Part shown: positions 8,444 through 17,053 of the stretch, piece by piece | Layout of the letters: every line of letters starts with the position of its first letter | Position numbering within the stretch: position 1 is the stretch's first letter | Assembly: GCF_021277265.1 (NCBI RefSeq) | Contig: NZ_JAJSOH010000014.1 | Location: forward strand, 1 to 64,000 | Reading direction: 5' to 3' | Length of the DNA: 64,000 nucleotides | Source: Kineosporia rhizophila | GTDB lineage: Bacteria; Actinomycetota; Actinomycetes; Actinomycetales; Kineosporiaceae | Position numbers and translations under genes: made by a program | The notes under the pieces: model-generated | What the model was told of the DNA's origin: nothing | Database searches by the model: none | Seen by the model: only the letters and a program-made list of their open reading frames with translations

Positions 8444-9111
8444 TCGGCTCGGTCAATGCCCCCGGACGTACTCCACCGCGCCAAGCCGCCGGTCCGGTGG
8501 CGGTGGGTGTGCTGGCCGCGACTCAGCTGGACGAGGCCGGCATCGTCGCCCTGATCGGGCGCGACCCCGGTCTGACCCTGCGGCCGCTGGACCAGTTGAG
8601 CAAGACCGGCGTCCTGGTCGTGGCCGCGCCACGCTTGAACGGCCCACTGCTGCGGCGGGTCCGCGAGCTCACCGAACTCGCCAAAGTTCCGGTCGCCGCG
8701 GTGATCAGCCAGCTGGGTGAGGCTGATCTGCTCACGGCGGTGGACAGCGGCCTGCAGGGGGTTCTGTGGCGGGAACAGGCCACCGCCGAACGCTTCTCGG
8801 CCCTGCTCCGCACCGTGGCCTCGGGGCAGGGCGACTTCCCCCGTGAGGTGCAGAGCCGGCTGCTCAAAGACCTGGCCCGGCTGCAGCGCAACGTCCTGCG
8901 CCCGAGGGGCCTGACCCCCTCAGGGCTGGAACAGCGCGAGATCGCCGTGCTCACCCTGGCGGCCGACGGTCTGGACACGGCCGAGATCGCCGCGAAGCTG
9001 TCGTGTTCCGAGCGCACGGTGAAGAACGTGGTCTCCGGCGTGCTCGAACGTTTCAACCTGCGCAACCGCACCCACGCCGTCGCCTTCGCCCTACGCAGCG
9101 GCCTGCTCTGA
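8440..9111 (+). CDS. LuxR-family regulator with degenerate receiver (tandem paralogue)
   Basis: About 223 residues with the same layout as the gene before it: a pseudo-receiver (GVLVVAAPRLN where the phospho-acceptor Asp would be) followed by a LuxR helix-turn-helix (LTLAADGLDTAEIAAKLSCSERTVKNVV split over two helices, about 165-215). The shared CSERTV recognition sequence marks the two as paralogues from a duplication. The GTG at 8440 is preferred: GGGGAGG at 8429-8435 is well placed and the start overlaps the previous stop as GTGA. The genes are almost certainly translated together and could form heterodimers. It ends 6 bases before the convergent oxidoreductase gene. Confidence 0.8.
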   Translation: MIGSVNAPGRTPPRQAAGPVAVGVLAATQLDEAGIVALIGRDPGLTLRPLDQLSKTGVLVVAAPRLNGPLLRRVRELTELAKVPVAAVISQLGEADLLTAVDSGLQGVLWREQATAERFSALLRTVASGQGDFPREVQSRLLKDLARLQRNVLRPRGLTPSGLEQREIAVLTLAADGLDTAEIAAKLSCSERTVKNVVSGVLERFNLRNRTHAVAFALRSGLL

Positions 9112-9117
9112 GCAGCG

Positions 9118-10182
9118 TCAGGCGTCGGGCACGATGACGACCTTGCCCCGGAGATCCGGCGACTCAGCCAGGGTCAGGGCAAGGTCGGCCTCGGAAAGCG
9201 GGAACCGGGCGGCGATCCGGGGAGTCAGCACGTTCTCGGCCAGCAACTGCAGCACCTTGCCGGTGTCCTCGCGCCACCACTGCTGCCGCTGTCGCCCGCT
9301 GCGGAACTGGCCGCTGTGCAGGTTGAACGAGTGCGCCCGCCGACCGTTGGGCAGCAGGTTCCACAACCGCAGGCGGGCCGCGTCCTTCGCCGAGGGGCCC
9401 AGCCGGGGGTCGTCGTCGTTATTGGTCGAAAGACTGGAATAGAGCACCAGCGTGCCGCCACGGCGCAGTCCTGCCCACGACTTTGCCAGGGTTTCCTCAC
9501 CCACGTGGTTGAACACGGCGTCCACGCCGTCGGGCGAGTACGCGAGCACCTGTTCGAGCAGGTCCGGAGCCCAGCAGTTCATCGCCACAGCACCCTGCTG
9601 GCGCAGCGACTCCTGATCGCGGGGCGGCGCGATCGCGATGACGCTCAACCCCGCCCGTCTGCCCAGCTGGACCAGGGATCCGCCGATCCCGCCGTCGGCC
9701 GCCAGCACCACGATGATGCCACCGGGGGGCACGGCGGCGACCCGGTGCAGCATCTGCCAGGCGATGACCCCGTGGCTCAGAACGGTTTCCACCGCCGCCG
9801 CATCGAGTTCCTCCGGCACCGGGATGAGTAGATCGGCCGGGACCACCAGATGACTGGCCCAGCCACCGGTCCGGACCACGGCCGCGTACCGCCGCCCGAT
9901 CAGCCTCGGCGACACCGAGGGGCCGACCTCGACGACCCGCCCCACCACGTCGAACCCGGGGACGAAGGGAAAGGCCGGCTGGTCACGCTCGATACCCCGG
10001 CGCATGCGTACTTCGGCATTGGAGACGCCGGTGGCCTCCATCTGCAGCAGAACCTGGCCCACGGCCGGCATCGGCCGCGGCAGCCGGCGCACCTGCAGGG
10101 CCTGGGGCTCCACGATGCCCGGCAGGACGATCTGCGTGACCTGCGCACTCTCACCGTGCTGCCGCGCCAGAACTGTTCTCAT
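9118..10182 (-). CDS. Medium-chain NAD(P)-dependent oxidoreductase (quinone oxidoreductase/VAT-1-like)
   Basis: 354 residues of the zinc-independent MDR superfamily. The N-terminal GroES-like domain contains GVSNAEVRMRRG and PFVPGFDVVGRV. The Rossmann domain has the NADP(H) motif AADGGIGGSLVQLGRRAG near 175-195 and the segment GVDAVFNHVGEE typical of quinone oxidoreductases. The catalytic-zinc cysteine and histidine ligands of alcohol dehydrogenases are absent. It probably reduces quinones or enones with NADPH in the cytoplasm. It stands alone on the minus strand, separated from the upstream esterase gene by a strong terminator. Confidence 0.88.
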   Translation of the reverse strand: MRTVLARQHGESAQVTQIVLPGIVEPQALQVRRLPRPMPAVGQVLLQMEATGVSNAEVRMRRGIERDQPAFPFVPGFDVVGRVVEVGPSVSPRLIGRRYAAVVRTGGWASHLVVPADLLIPVPEELDAAAVETVLSHGVIAWQMLHRVAAVPPGGIIVVLAADGGIGGSLVQLGRRAGLSVIAIAPPRDQESLRQQGAVAMNCWAPDLLEQVLAYSPDGVDAVFNHVGEETLAKSWAGLRRGGTLVLYSSLSTNNDDDPRLGPSAKDAARLRLWNLLPNGRRAHSFNLHSGQFRSGRQRQQWWREDTGKVLQLLAENVLTPRIAARFPLSEADLALTLAESPDLRGKVVIVPDA

Positions 10183-10270
10183 GGTGGTTCAGCCTGCCTT
10201 GACCGGCGGGGGCGCTGCGTCCGCCGCAAGAAGGGGAAGGCCACCGGGACGTACTTCTTTGGATGTACTG

Positions 10271-10308
10271 GTACGGGGAGGGCACCGGTATTGGTGCCCT
10301 CCCCGTAC
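10271..10308 (-). terminator. Strong stem-loop terminator after the SGNH esterase gene
   Basis: A perfect 16-bp stem (10271-10286 with 10293-10308; GTACGGGGAGGGCACC) and a 6-base loop, 14 bases beyond the stop of the minus-strand esterase gene. It isolates that gene from the downstream oxidoreductase. Confidence 0.85.
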
Positions 10309-10322
10309 TTGCAGACCGACGC

Positions 10323-11126
10323 TCAGTAGCGGCCGGTCACCTTCGCCAGTTCGCGGGCGTAGGTCTTGTAGCCCCGGTCGGTCGGGTGGAACATCTCCAG
10401 CTGGTTGTCCAGATCCACCTCGTGCAGCCACGGGTCGTCGGTGCAGACCTCGTGCCCGGCGAACGGCCCCCGCAGGTCGACGAACTTCACGCCCGCCTGG
10501 CCGGTGGCCGTGATGATGCCCTGGTTCACCGCGTCCACCGTGCTGGTGAACAGGGCCCGGCGCTCGGCGTTGGGCGTGACGTCACCGCAGCTGTCGGTGC
10601 CTTCCGGGTCGACCAGGTGCGGGTAGCCGAGCACGATCACCCGGGCGTTGGGGGCCTTGCCCTTGATCTCGCCGAGCAGCGCCTTCAGATCGTCGACCAG
10701 GGTGGTGGACGCGTAGTTGGTGGCCAGCGCGGCCGCGCCCTGGCACTGCGCGTCGGTGCCGCCCAGGCAGGCGTTGAGGGTGGCGCGGAAACCGGCGTCG
10801 TTACCGCCCACGGTGAGGGTGACCAGCTTGGTCTTCCGGCTCAGGGCGCCGAGCTGCTCGGCCCGTACCTGCGGGATCCGGTAGCCGCTGCAGGCCACGT
10901 CTTTCAGCTTGAGCTTGGGATGCTTGCGCGACCACGTACGCGGGTAGCTCTTCGGGCTGCGCAGGCACTCGCCACTGGCCTCGTCGTACACCGAGGCCCC
11001 CACCCCGGAGGCGTAGGAGTCGCCCAGCGCCACGTACTCGCCACGTTGATGCGCCGACGCCGGCGTCGCGCCCAGCATGGTGAGACCCATCACGGCGGCC
11101 ACCGCGGTCAGAACGATCTTGCGCAC
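10323..11126 (-). CDS. Secreted SGNH/GDSL-family esterase or lipase
   Basis: 267 residues. A Sec signal peptide (VRKIVLTAVAAVMGL to the cleavage region ASAHQ) is followed by an SGNH hydrolase domain. Block I is ALGDSYASGVG with the nucleophile serine, block III is LTVGGNDAGF and the C-terminal histidine block is EMFHPTDRGY. Six cysteines in the mature part suggest disulfides, as in secreted streptomycete lipases of this family. The GTG at 11126 is preferred over the upstream start (11165) because an AAGGGG ribosome-binding site lies about 7 bases upstream and it places the signal peptide at the N-terminus. Probably hydrolyses acyl esters outside the cell. Confidence 0.9.
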   Translation of the reverse strand: MRKIVLTAVAAVMGLTMLGATPASAHQRGEYVALGDSYASGVGASVYDEASGECLRSPKSYPRTWSRKHPKLKLKDVACSGYRIPQVRAEQLGALSRKTKLVTLTVGGNDAGFRATLNACLGGTDAQCQGAAALATNYASTTLVDDLKALLGEIKGKAPNARVIVLGYPHLVDPEGTDSCGDVTPNAERRALFTSTVDAVNQGIITATGQAGVKFVDLRGPFAGHEVCTDDPWLHEVDLDNQLEMFHPTDRGYKTYARELAKVTGRY

Positions 11127-11252
11127 GTAGAGACCCCTTCGTCGTGTTACTCGGACGTCAACCATCCTGCCTGCGTCCGATGATCAAAAGGAGCGAAACG
11201 GATAAATACCTGGGATGTCTGCCCGATGGCGTCAGGCCGTAAAGTGCGGCAG

Positions 11253-12176
11253 ATGAGCACTCGTCCGGCCGCGGTGGCGGTTCTGCCGGCTGAGCCGGGG
11301 GTCTACCGCTTCCGCGACGAGGCCGGGCGCGCCCTCTACATCGGCCGGGCCGGCAACCTTCGCCGCAGGGTCAGCTCCTACTGGGGTGATCTGCGCGACC
11401 GGCCCCGCCTTCGGCGAATGGTGCCGCAGGTCGCGGGCATCGAGGCTCTGGTCTGCGCGTCCGAGCACGAGGCGGCCTGGCTGGAGCGCAATCTGTTGGA
11501 ACACCGCAAGCCCCGGTGGAATCGGGCACGCGGAGGGCAGGAACTACCGGTCTACATCAGGCTCGACGCCACGCCTGGCGCTCCTCGTCTCGACCCTGTC
11601 TTCGGAGTCGAACCCCGCCCAGAAGTACGCTTCTTCGGCCCCTATCTGGGCTCACGCAAGGTGCGGGCGGCAGTCTCGGCTCTCAATCGCTGCTATCCGC
11701 TGGTCTACACGGCGTCTCGGCTGAGGGGAGCGGAGCGTGATCTGGCCGCCACCCGAGGTGTCGATGCGGGTGACCGGGAGCGGTTGGTGGCGAACATCGC
11801 GGCAGTGCTGGAGCGGTCGGATGAAGCGGTGCCGACGGCGATGGAACTCTTGCGGGTACGGCGCGACGAGGCCGCGGCCGGATTGCGCTTCGAGATCGCG
11901 GCCGCCGTGCAGGACGAGATCGAAGGCCTGACCTGGGTGGTGGCTCCCCAGCGGGCCACCGTCGAAGGCGCCGGAGATCTGAAGATGTCGGTGCGACAGA
12001 GCGGTCTGGCGTTGCATTTAGAGATCAACAATGGACGTTTGCGCCAGTGGAAGCAGGAGGCTCACCTGGGTGCCGATCGAGTTGTCGATGCCCCGGAAGG
12101 CTGGGCCGCCTTCCTGGAGCGCAACGCGGTCCTGGCAGCCGAGCTGGGCAGCCCGGTGCGGGCTGCCCAGCTCTGA
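11253..12176 (+). CDS. GIY-YIG nuclease, UvrC/Cho-like
   Basis: About 307 residues. The N-terminal GIY-YIG domain contains PGVYRFRDEAGRALYIGRAG, the catalytic arginine region NLRRRVSSYW, and the C-terminal glutamate within EHEAAWLERNLLEHRKPRWN. A UvrC-type middle region follows (FFGPYLGSRKVRAAVSALNR). The RNase H-like endonuclease and helix-hairpin-helix domains of full UvrC are absent. The protein therefore resembles E. coli Cho, which makes the 3' incision in nucleotide excision repair, but the family assignment is by layout only. The ATG at 11253 fits the domain start; 11226 is an in-frame alternative. Convergent with the PKD-protein gene, with only 3 bases between stops. Confidence 0.8.
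   Translation: MSTRPAAVAVLPAEPGVYRFRDEAGRALYIGRAGNLRRRVSSYWGDLRDRPRLRRMVPQVAGIEALVCASEHEAAWLERNLLEHRKPRWNRARGGQELPVYIRLDATPGAPRLDPVFGVEPRPEVRFFGPYLGSRKVRAAVSALNRCYPLVYTASRLRGAERDLAATRGVDAGDRERLVANIAAVLERSDEAVPTAMELLRVRRDEAAAGLRFEIAAAVQDEIEGLTWVVAPQRATVEGAGDLKMSVRQSGLALHLEINNGRLRQWKQEAHLGADRVVDAPEGWAAFLERNAVLAAELGSPVRAAQL
12141..12173. terminator. Bidirectional terminator inside the 3' coding end of the GIY-YIG gene
   Basis: A perfect 15-bp stem (12141-12155 with 12159-12173; GAGCTGGGCAGCCCG) with a 3-base loop GTG. It sits in the last codons of the plus-strand gene and 7 bases beyond the stop of the minus-strand gene. It can serve both convergent genes, but it is coding sequence for one of them. 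Confidence 0.7.
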
Positions 12177-12179
12177 CAC

Positions 12180-14252
12180 TCAGTTCTTCGGCACGTCGGT
12201 CACCGACCAGACCAGCCGGTCGAGCTGCTGGCCGTTCTTGCCCCAGATCGAGGTGCCGGTGAAGGTCAGCCCGTCCTGCACCGGGTAGGTACCGCGTACC
12301 CGGATCCGGTCGAAGATCTTGCCGGTCTTCGCGTCGGCCACGGTGATCCGGCCGTGTGCCCGGCCGCCCGAGTTGGCCCGCACGTCGAAGTCGACCTTGC
12401 GGCCCTCGATCACGCCGACCCCGTCGATGCCCTGCAGCTTGCCCTTCTTGTAGGTGAAGACGAAGTCACCCGACTCCAGTTCGCCGCCGAACCGGTAGGA
12501 ACGGGTTCCGCTGCGGTCCATCGTCAGGCTGTCGCGCATCTTCGGCGGCTGGGTGGCGTTGACCGTGACCGCGGCCGAGGAGACGTCCTTGGCCCCGTCG
12601 GAGTCGGTCACCGTCAGCTTGGCCGTGTAGGAGCCTGCTTTGGCATAGGTGTGATCGACCACCGCGCCGGTGCCCGTTGTCCCGTCTCCGAATTCCCAGG
12701 CGTAGGTGGCAATCCCTTCCACGTCCACCGAGCTGTGACCGTCGAAGCGCACCGCCAGCGGCGCGTTTCCACTGGTCGGATTCACCGTGAAGGCCGCAGT
12801 GGGCAGGTCGTTCACTGCGCTGACAGAGAGCTTGACCGTGCCGGTGGCGGTTCCGCCCTTACCGTCCGAGACGGTGTAGGTGAACGAGTCGCTGCCGTTG
12901 TAGTCCGGGCTGGGGGCGAAGGTGCACACCCAGGCCGAGGTGCAGGACAGGTCGCCGTGGGCCGGCGTCGAGGTCGACGTGATCGTCACCGGGTCGCCGT
13001 CGGGATCGCTGACTTTCGCCTTCAGGTCGACCTGCGCCGAGACGTCCTCGGTCGTCTTGACCTCCAGGTCGGGTGCCAGAGGGGAACCGTTGGCGCAGTC
13101 CAGGACCAGCCAGAGGTCGGTGACCGGCGGCGGGATGGTCATGGTGTACGAGAGTGCGTACGGCAGACTCGGGTCGTCGGCCGAGACACACCCGGCATGC
13201 TGGGCCCGCACCTGGTAGTAGCCGGCCACCACGTCCCAGCCGAAGTAGCCGTTCTCGTTGGTGAGAGAAGGGTTCCGCCGGTTGGCCGGCGACATGATCC
13301 GCGAGCCGTCCGGCACCACGGTGAACGGGCCGTCATAGTTCTCCGAGCGGTAGAGCGTCACCACCGCGTCCTCCACCGGGTTTCCCTCGGTGTCGACCAC
13401 GTGGCCGCTCGGGTCGATGTAGACGTCGAACGAGACCGTGGTGGGCGGGCCGTTCGGGCACTCCAGCCGGATCACGAACGTCGCGTACCCGTGCACCGGC
13501 TGGATCGGGGCGATAATGGTCGTGTACTCACCGTCCACCCCCTCGGTCAGCGTGCCGGAGAGCCGGACCTCGCTGTCCTGCAGCAGCTCCCAGGTCGCGA
13601 CCGCGCCCTCGCAGCCGTGGGTGCGCAAGGTCAGAGGCTCGCCCCAGTACACCGTGGGCACACCCTGCGGGTTCGTCCCGATGTTGGTGATGGTCGTTCC
13701 GGCCGGCGGCGGGGCCAGGACGTTGAGCACGATGTCCTGCCCGGTCTGCATTCCGCCCGCTTCCGGAACCGTGACCTGGCGGCCGCCCGGCTCGGCGGTG
13801 GAGTTGGCCGGTGGGTAGGCCGAGAGGTAGTAGTCGCCCGGCGCCAGATCGGTGAACGAGTAGGTGCCGGCGCTGTTGGAAGAAGTGGTCTCGCACTGCC
13901 CGTCGGACGAATCATTGCTGGACGAAGGCGTGTTCGATCGGGAGTCGGTACCCGTCGGCCGCCACGAGGGGCAGATCTGCACGAAGCTGTCGGCCAGCAC
14001 ATTGCCCGGCGCGATCGAGTCCTCGTACACAGTGCCGCTGACTCCACCGGTCGCAGCGGCTACCCGCGCGTTCGGTTGCGGCGCCCCGGTGGCCGTGACC
14101 ACCGGAGTTACGGTGTTGCCGGAAGTGTCTGATGCGCTGGGTGATCCGGCAAATGCTACCGAAGCGCTCAGAGTCAGGGCCAGGCCGCAGGCGGCGACCA
14201 GCCCTCCCCGTACGACTCGTGATGCCCGTGTGCGGGCGGTTGTTGACGCCAT
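12180..14252 (-). CDS. Secreted multi-domain protein with cadherin-like and PKD domains
   Basis: 690 residues. An alanine-rich signal peptide (RVVRGGLVAACGLAL to about residue 36) precedes a SdrD/Cna-B-like beta region (about 60-170, GVSGTVYEDSIAPGN and YSFTDLAPGDYYLSAYPP), then further beta-rich segments. A cadherin/VCBS-like domain lies near 395-480 (SDPDGDPVTI, DYNGSDSFTYTVSDGKGG), then a PKD domain near 485-570 (VRFDGHSSVD, YAWEFGDGTTGTG). The C-terminal ~120 residues are unassigned. No LPXTG anchor is seen, so it is probably released or held non-covalently at the surface. Likely role is adhesion or matrix structure; no enzymatic domain was recognised. Confidence 0.85.
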   Translation of the reverse strand: MASTTARTRASRVVRGGLVAACGLALTLSASVAFAGSPSASDTSGNTVTPVVTATGAPQPNARVAAATGGVSGTVYEDSIAPGNVLADSFVQICPSWRPTGTDSRSNTPSSSNDSSDGQCETTSSNSAGTYSFTDLAPGDYYLSAYPPANSTAEPGGRQVTVPEAGGMQTGQDIVLNVLAPPPAGTTITNIGTNPQGVPTVYWGEPLTLRTHGCEGAVATWELLQDSEVRLSGTLTEGVDGEYTTIIAPIQPVHGYATFVIRLECPNGPPTTVSFDVYIDPSGHVVDTEGNPVEDAVVTLYRSENYDGPFTVVPDGSRIMSPANRRNPSLTNENGYFGWDVVAGYYQVRAQHAGCVSADDPSLPYALSYTMTIPPPVTDLWLVLDCANGSPLAPDLEVKTTEDVSAQVDLKAKVSDPDGDPVTITSTSTPAHGDLSCTSAWVCTFAPSPDYNGSDSFTYTVSDGKGGTATGTVKLSVSAVNDLPTAAFTVNPTSGNAPLAVRFDGHSSVDVEGIATYAWEFGDGTTGTGAVVDHTYAKAGSYTAKLTVTDSDGAKDVSSAAVTVNATQPPKMRDSLTMDRSGTRSYRFGGELESGDFVFTYKKGKLQGIDGVGVIEGRKVDFDVRANSGGRAHGRITVADAKTGKIFDRIRVRGTYPVQDGLTFTGTSIWGKNGQQLDRLVWSVTDVPKN

Positions 14253-14430
14253 CTGTTTCTGCTCCCCCGAATGGCGGTAAAGGACGCTGAACCGTAGCGC
14301 CGGGAGTTTCGCGGTAGCCGCGTCTTGCCGGAAAGGCTGGCTGAACGGGGGAGCGCCGGAACCTTCAGCGGTGACAAGGCCGGTCCGATGTTCCGACGGG
14401 GGAGTTGCGTCGATACTCGGGGGTTCGGTG

Positions 14431-15531
14431 GTGTCCGCTGACGACGGTCTGGCCAGGCTGCTACGCAGGGAAGAGACGATCAGCGACCTGCTGGCCTTTC
14501 TGACCCAGCACGACCCGCAGCCGCTACCGGGCCTGCTGGGCCTGCCGCCGGGTACCTACGAAGTGGCCCGCGAGCGTCCTCTGGGATCGGCCGCGCGCGT
14601 GGACCTGCTGGTTCTGGATGCCGAAGGCCAACCGGCCGCGGTGCTCGAGATCAGGGCCGGTGCAACCGAATCCGGCCATCAGCGCGCACGCCTCGAAGCC
14701 TGGGCGCCGACCAGCGGACTACCTCTCGAGCGCCTGTTCTTCGTCACCCTCGCCCGCGTCGAAGCGCCCCGCGGCTGGACCTCTCTGGCCCTCGGCGACG
14801 TGTTCGCGGCCTGGGAAAGTAGCCCGGAGGCGGGCTGGCTGGCCCAGCGCATCGGCGACGAACTGAAGCTCTGGCAGACCCAGGCCGACGGCCGACTGGG
14901 TGAACTGTCCGGCTGGTTCGCCCCCGACCTGCTGCTCCAGCGCCTCGCCACCGAGCTCGACCAGCGCCTCGCCGCCGTTCCCGCCACCGAGACCCGCAGA
15001 ACCGTGGCCGGAAGCACCAGCGGCGGGCAACCGCAGCTCATCGCCTGGCTCCGCCCGGCCGGATACGACGGACAGATCTGGGCCTCGGTCGAGCTGCGCG
15101 CCCAGGGCCGGGCCGAAGCCGGCGGCCAGCCCTGGAGCCTGCGGCCGTGCGTGGATGCCACCGCCGGCCCCGCACCCACCGACCAGATCCTCACCGAGGT
15201 GCACCAATCGTCCTTACATCTGCGCGAGCACCTGTCGTTCGACGCCGTCGCCGCCCACCTGCAGGTCCAGGGCCGAGCCGATCTGGCCCACCACCTGCAG
15301 CCGGGGCAGTACGGCGGTGACCTCGACACCTTCGACGCGGCCGCCGTCACCCGCTGGTACGAACTGGCCCTCGGCGGCCGTCGCCCCCGCCTTCACCCGT
15401 TCTTCTTCCACGACCGCGGCCGCCGCATGGGCACCCAGTTCCGCCTGGCCGTGCACGATCTCGACCGCACCGACCTCGGCGACCTGATCACCATCGTCCT
15501 GCAACACCTGAGCGACGGCCTGCACACCTGA
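14431..15531 (+). CDS. Unknown protein with a PD-(D/E)XK-like N-terminal domain
   Basis: About 366 residues, soluble. Residues ~40-100 follow the PD-(D/E)XK nuclease pattern: D58 in RVDLLVLD, then a strand AAVLEIRAG with E73 and R75. The usual catalytic lysine is therefore arginine, so it may be an inactive or altered member. The helix after it (HQRARLEAWAP) also fits the fold. The C-terminal two thirds are unrecognised. GTG at 14431 (or 14428) has CGGGGGT a few bases upstream; the longer frame from 14371 has no visible ribosome-binding site. Single gene with no obvious partner. Defence or repair roles are possible but unsupported. Confidence 0.6.
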   Translation: MSADDGLARLLRREETISDLLAFLTQHDPQPLPGLLGLPPGTYEVARERPLGSAARVDLLVLDAEGQPAAVLEIRAGATESGHQRARLEAWAPTSGLPLERLFFVTLARVEAPRGWTSLALGDVFAAWESSPEAGWLAQRIGDELKLWQTQADGRLGELSGWFAPDLLLQRLATELDQRLAAVPATETRRTVAGSTSGGQPQLIAWLRPAGYDGQIWASVELRAQGRAEAGGQPWSLRPCVDATAGPAPTDQILTEVHQSSLHLREHLSFDAVAAHLQVQGRADLAHHLQPGQYGGDLDTFDAAAVTRWYELALGGRRPRLHPFFFHDRGRRMGTQFRLAVHDLDRTDLGDLITIVLQHLSDGLHT

Positions 15532-15593
15532 GCGGTGGCCGGACCCGGTGCTGGCTGGCGGGCCGTCGAGAGCCCACGCCTGGACCAGTGAGA

Positions 15594-16190
15594 TCAGAGC
15601 TTTTGGACGCTCGGGGCGGGCTGGGCGGCAGTGGCCCGAAGGCTACGGTCGGCGAATTCGATCAGCCACGCGTAACTTTCGTCGATATCGGTGGCAAATT
15701 GAAACCCACCGTCGGCCTCCAGGCTCGCGAACCCGTGCATCACACTCCTCAACATGCGCAGGGCGTGGATCTCCTGGGCCGGATCGAGGTCATACCCCCT
15801 CAGCACCGCCTTCATCGACTCAAGAACCTTGCCGCGGGCCGCGATCAGCGGATCGTCCGGCCCATTGGTGGGTGCGTTGTTCCCCGCCGCGTACTGGCCC
15901 GGGTGTTTCAGGACGAACGCGCGGAACGCCTGGGCAGCGGCGTAGAGCGCGTCGGACCCGGCCCGGCCCTGCGTGGCGTCGCGCAGGGCGGCGCTGAGTT
16001 CGTGGCCGGCCTGCACCGCGATGCCGTGCACCAGATCGGCCAGGCCGTTGACGTGCTTGTACAGCGAAGGGCTCTTCACCCCGAGGCGTTCGGCCAGCAG
16101 GCCCATGCTCAGCCGGTCCAGCCCCACCTCGTCGGCCAGCTCCGCGCCGGCTGCGATCACCGAGGCACTGGTCAGCCCGGCCCTAGCCAC
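15594..16190 (-). CDS. TetR-family regulator
   Basis: 198 residues. The N-terminal TetR helix-turn-helix (about 8-52) includes LSMGLLAERLGVKSPSLYKHVNG. The C-terminal ligand domain is of the WHG/TetR_C_33 type (HPGQYAAGNN, DPAQEIHALRMLRSVMHGF). The GTG start overlaps the end of the upstream hydrolase gene by 8 bases, so both genes are one operon and the regulator probably controls it. The best operator candidate is the palindrome at 17054-17066 within the operon promoter. The ligand is probably related to the hydrolase substrate. Confidence 0.88.
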   Translation of the reverse strand: MARAGLTSASVIAAGAELADEVGLDRLSMGLLAERLGVKSPSLYKHVNGLADLVHGIAVQAGHELSAALRDATQGRAGSDALYAAAQAFRAFVLKHPGQYAAGNNAPTNGPDDPLIAARGKVLESMKAVLRGYDLDPAQEIHALRMLRSVMHGFASLEADGGFQFATDIDESYAWLIEFADRSLRATAAQPAPSVQKL

Positions 16191-17019
16191 GAGCGAGCGT
16201 CCGGGCCAGGAAGGGCAGGCTCAGGTCGAGCACGGCCTGCGAGGAGCTGGTGTGCAGGTAGTGACCGCCGCCCTGGATCATCTCCAGCTGGCCCAGCCCC
16301 TCCGGCAGGTCGGCCAGGATCTTCTCGCCCTCGGCGCGGGGGTCGGCCCAGTCCGGGTCTTCGGTGCCGACGAGCACCAGGACGGGGCAGCGCACGTTGG
16401 CCAGCTGGGCGCCCGCATCGCCCGGGCTGGTCATCCCCATCGCCTTCAGCACCTTCATCCGGCCCGGCTCGCTCATCTTGGCCTCGATCCGGCCCAGCTC
16501 GGCGTCCCAGTCGGCCGGCTTGGCCGGGTTCGCCACGTCGAGGTACCGCTTCCAAGCCTTCACGTTGCCCAGCATGGCAGCGCGCCCCAGATGCAGCGTG
16601 CCGGTGCGGTAGAGCTTGTTCTTGAACAGCCCGCCGACGTCGAAGCTCTGCGCCCGGGTGAAGGGAGCCACCTCGACCAGCCCGCGGATCAGGTCGGGGG
16701 CGGTGGCGGCGGCCACCGTCGCGGCGCCGCCACTGATCGAGTGCCCCATGATCACGGCCGGCCCACCCAGGTGCCGGATCAGGGCCACCAGGTCACCGGC
16801 GATCTCGGTGCGGCTGTACCCGTCCCAGCCCAGGCTGGAGTCGCCGCAACCCCGCAGGTCGACGCTGGCCACGCGGTAGCCGGCGGCGGCCAGGGCGGGA
16901 GCGATGAAGCGGTAGGAGTGCCGGCTGTCGCCGATCCCGTGGGCGAGCACCACCAGGGGGCCTTCGCCGATCAGGTCGTAGGCGATGGTGTTGGCGCCGA
17001 TGCTCAGGTGCTCGGTCAT
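16183..17019 (-). CDS. Alpha/beta hydrolase
   Basis: 278 residues. The fold is marked by VVLAHGIGDSRHSYR (oxyanion region), the nucleophile elbow GHSISGG, the acidic segment VGTEDPDWADP and the C-terminal catalytic histidine in GGGHYLHTS. No signal peptide, so cytoplasmic. Related proteins include esterases, haloperoxidase-like enzymes and epoxide hydrolases; the substrate cannot be read from sequence. It is the first gene of a two-gene operon with a TetR regulator, transcribed from a well-formed promoter at 17061-17089 that overlaps a palindrome. Confidence 0.88.
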   Translation of the reverse strand: MTEHLSIGANTIAYDLIGEGPLVVLAHGIGDSRHSYRFIAPALAAAGYRVASVDLRGCGDSSLGWDGYSRTEIAGDLVALIRHLGGPAVIMGHSISGGAATVAAATAPDLIRGLVEVAPFTRAQSFDVGGLFKNKLYRTGTLHLGRAAMLGNVKAWKRYLDVANPAKPADWDAELGRIEAKMSEPGRMKVLKAMGMTSPGDAGAQLANVRCPVLVLVGTEDPDWADPRAEGEKILADLPEGLGQLEMIQGGGHYLHTSSSQAVLDLSLPFLARTLARG

Positions 17020-17053
17020 GATCCCGGTCCTCCGTGACGTTGGTTAACTGCGT

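Noticed and set aside
12354..14132. 592-codon plus-strand frame opposite the PKD protein
   Set aside because: Antisense of a protein with a signal peptide and clear PKD/cadherin motifs; composition His/Arg/Gly-rich without domains.
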